This document shows positions 5,667-7,416 of a stretch of 7,416 bases of DNA, in pieces. Source of the DNA: JBFWIL01 sp050256015 (GTDB lineage: Bacteria; Bacteroidota; Bacteroidia; Bacteroidales; Prolixibacteraceae). The stretch is from positions 1-7,416 of the forward strand of contig JBFWIL010000134.1 of assembly GCA_050256015.1 (NCBI GenBank). The letters are read 5' to 3'. Within the stretch, counting starts at the first letter, position 1; the number at the start of each line of letters is the position of its first letter. Below the pieces are notes generated by a model, which was given only the letters and a program-made list of their open reading frames with translations, was not told the origin of the DNA and ran no database searches. The position numbers and the translations under genes are program-made.

Positions 5667-7355
5667 TCAGTGTCTGCCGGCTTTCCTCCGGAACCTGTCT
5701 TTCCGCTTTCCGCCCTGACTCACTCCCACCGGCCATTCGTCCGTAGCGGCCTTTCCGGCTTTCAGCGGATGACCGTCCAGCGAGGCCCGGCTGATGCAGC
5801 GGATCAGCTCTTCATCATAACGGCTGTCCAGTTCAAAGAAGGAAAATTTCCGCTGAATATCAATCCTGCCAATCTCCACATTCTTCTTTCTCAGATTATC
5901 GTTGATCAGGCCGATGAGCCGTGAAGCATTCATATTTTGCTTTTTCCCGGCATTGATAAATAACCGGGTAAAATTAAGCGCAGCACTTTTCCTCCCGGTT
6001 TTTCCGAATCGGCCTGCAGGTTCCTTTTCCTGCACATTCAGGTCGGCTGCATCCTTGTAATAGGCAAGGAAACGGTTAAATTCAATGGACACAAAACGTT
6101 TCAGAATCTCTTCGCTGCCAAATCCCTCAAACTTCTTTCGAATCTCCGGCAGATACGGGTCAATATGCAAATCATTCACCTCCACCTGAACCACCCGGTC
6201 AATCAGGTGCATCAGCTGTTTTTCACAGATCTCCTCTCCGGAAGGCACCCGTTTCCGTTCAAAGCGCTTTTTGGCCAGTTTTTCCATCTGCCGCAGCTTC
6301 CCGGTTTCCCTGAGATGGATAATTGACACGGAAATGCCGAACTTGCCGGCTCTTCCGGTTCTTCCGCTCCGGTGGATATATACCTCGGGGTCGTCGGGCA
6401 GACTGTAATTGATAACATGGGTCAGGTTATTCACGTCCAGTCCGCGAGCAGCCACATCCGTGGCCACAAGCATCTGAAGCTGCCCCGTACGGAAACGGTG
6501 CATCACCTGGTCGCGCTGGGCCTGCGACAAATCACCGTGCAAGGCATCTGCATTGTAACCGTCGGCCATAAATTTTTCGGCAACATCACGGGTTTCCATA
6601 CGCGTTCGGCAAAACACGATGGCGTAACAATCGGGATAATTGTCGGCAATCCGCTTCAGCGTGGCGTACTTGTCTTTGGCATGCACCAGGTAATAATGAT
6701 GTTCCACATTCTCGGCTCCGGCATTCCGCTGGCCTACGGCAAGCTCTTCGGGCTGATGCAGGTATTTCCTGGTAATTTCCCGGATCTCCCTGGGCATAGT
6801 TGCCGAAAACAAAAGGGTCTGCTTGCCTTCAGGCGTGCCTTCGAGAATGGCATCCAGCTCTTCCTGGAATCCCATAGACAACATCTCATCGGCCTCATCA
6901 AGCACCAACCATCCGATACCCGATACATCAAGAACCTTCCGGCGGATCAGATCATGCACCCGCCCGGGAGTACCCACCACAATTTGTCCGCCTCCGCGCA
7001 GTTCTCCAATCTGCTTGCGAATGTCCGATCCGCCGTACACCGCAATATTTTTCTGCCCGCGCAGGTATTTGGAGAATGCATCCAGATCGCGGGTGATCTG
7101 CAGACACAGTTCCCGCGTAGGACACAATACAAGTACCTGGACCTGCCGGGCCCCCGGATCAATACAATTCAGCAGGGGCAGGCCGAAAGCCGCCGTCTTA
7201 CCGGTTCCTGTCTGGGCCAGTGCAACCAGATCGTTCTGATGTTTTAACAAATGGGGAATGGTTTTTTCCTGGATAGGCGTAGGCCGCTCAAAGCCCATTT
7301 CTGAAATGGCGCTGAGCAATTCGGGTTTCAAACCCGTTTCTTCAAATGTCATCAT
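5667..7355 (-). CDS. DEAD-box ATP-dependent RNA helicase with C-terminal DbpA-like RNA-binding domain
   Basis: A 562-residue cytoplasmic RNA helicase (numbering from the ATG at 7355-7353). All core motifs are intact: Q motif RPTPIQ (24-29), Walker A AQTGTGKT (47-54), PTREL (79-83), TPGR (129-132), DEAD (153-156), SAT (184-186), VFCRT (247-251), ATDVAARGLD (298-307) and HRSGRTGRAG (328-337). Residues about 460-531 (FTRLFINAGKKQNM through FSFFELD) resemble the RRM-like domain of DbpA and CsdA/DeaD, and the protein ends in a basic tail (KRKDRFRRKAGRH). Such proteins remodel rRNA or mRNA, often in ribosome assembly or cold adaptation; the exact role is not determined. Start choice: the MMTFEETGLKP context matches the usual start of this family, with the second ATG (7352) equally possible. 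The frame stays open upstream through a TTG at 7397 to the window edge, so a longer N-terminus cannot be excluded. The stop is TGA. Confidence 0.94.
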   Translation of the reverse strand: MMTFEETGLKPELLSAISEMGFERPTPIQEKTIPHLLKHQNDLVALAQTGTGKTAAFGLPLLNCIDPGARQVQVLVLCPTRELCLQITRDLDAFSKYLRGQKNIAVYGGSDIRKQIGELRGGGQIVVGTPGRVHDLIRRKVLDVSGIGWLVLDEADEMLSMGFQEELDAILEGTPEGKQTLLFSATMPREIREITRKYLHQPEELAVGQRNAGAENVEHHYYLVHAKDKYATLKRIADNYPDCYAIVFCRTRMETRDVAEKFMADGYNADALHGDLSQAQRDQVMHRFRTGQLQMLVATDVAARGLDVNNLTHVINYSLPDDPEVYIHRSGRTGRAGKFGISVSIIHLRETGKLRQMEKLAKKRFERKRVPSGEEICEKQLMHLIDRVVQVEVNDLHIDPYLPEIRKKFEGFGSEEILKRFVSIEFNRFLAYYKDAADLNVQEKEPAGRFGKTGRKSAALNFTRLFINAGKKQNMNASRLIGLINDNLRKKNVEIGRIDIQRKFSFFELDSRYDEELIRCISRASLDGHPLKAGKAATDEWPVGVSQGGKRKDRFRRKAGRH

Positions 7356-7416
7356 ACAATAATTTACAGGAAGAACAACAGGTTCTTCTCTTTCCAAAGC
7401 AGCACGGATGACACCA

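Noticed and set aside
6372..7247. A 291-codon open frame on the plus strand, antisense to the helicase core
   Set aside because: The minus strand encodes every DEAD-box motif across this stretch. The antisense product has no recognisable features.

Overview
The window looks like ordinary chromosome of a member of the Bacteroidota, with moderate G+C and many CCGG-rich codons. The evidence is a lipoprotein of a type common in that phylum, a small helix-turn-helix protein family that I know from that phylum, Sec signal peptides on the cell-wall enzymes, weak or absent Shine-Dalgarno sites, and promoter candidates of the TTTG / TAnnTTTG type. There is no sign of mobile DNA, CRISPR, rRNA or tRNA. 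The order or genus cannot be fixed from the sequence alone.

Layout. Positions 1-719 (minus) hold the N-terminal 239 residues of a lipoprotein that appears to enter a right-handed beta-helix; its 3' end lies outside the window. Positions 823-1977 (minus) encode a secreted exo-beta-N-acetylmuramidase of the NamZ/DUF1343 family (GH171). Across a 123-nt divergent spacer, positions 2101-5070 (plus) encode a 989-residue secreted protein that joins a GH3 NagZ-type beta-N-acetylglucosaminidase to a serine beta-lactamase-fold domain of the AmiE type. After a 241-nt spacer, 5312-5563 (plus) encodes an 83-residue putative DNA-binding protein. It converges on a DEAD-box RNA helicase (5667-7355, minus) with a C-terminal DbpA-like RNA-binding domain. 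One bidirectional terminator separates these two.

How it fits together. NamZ, NagZ and AmiE are the three exo-acting enzymes encoded side by side in the Bacillus subtilis muropeptide rescue cluster. Here NagZ and AmiE are one polypeptide and NamZ is divergent from it; both carry export signals. Together they could strip GlcNAc, peptide and MurNAc from wall fragments in the periplasm. The beta-helix lipoprotein lies downstream of namZ on the same strand and might be co-transcribed, but its role is unknown. The right half (HTH protein and helicase) looks unrelated housekeeping.

The most interesting details are a nine-A run containing an A_AAA_AAC heptamer exactly at the NagZ/AmiE junction, a perfect 11-bp hairpin 71 nt further on, and nested palindromes at the predicted transcription start of the small HTH gene. 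I did not find a clearly new multi-gene system.
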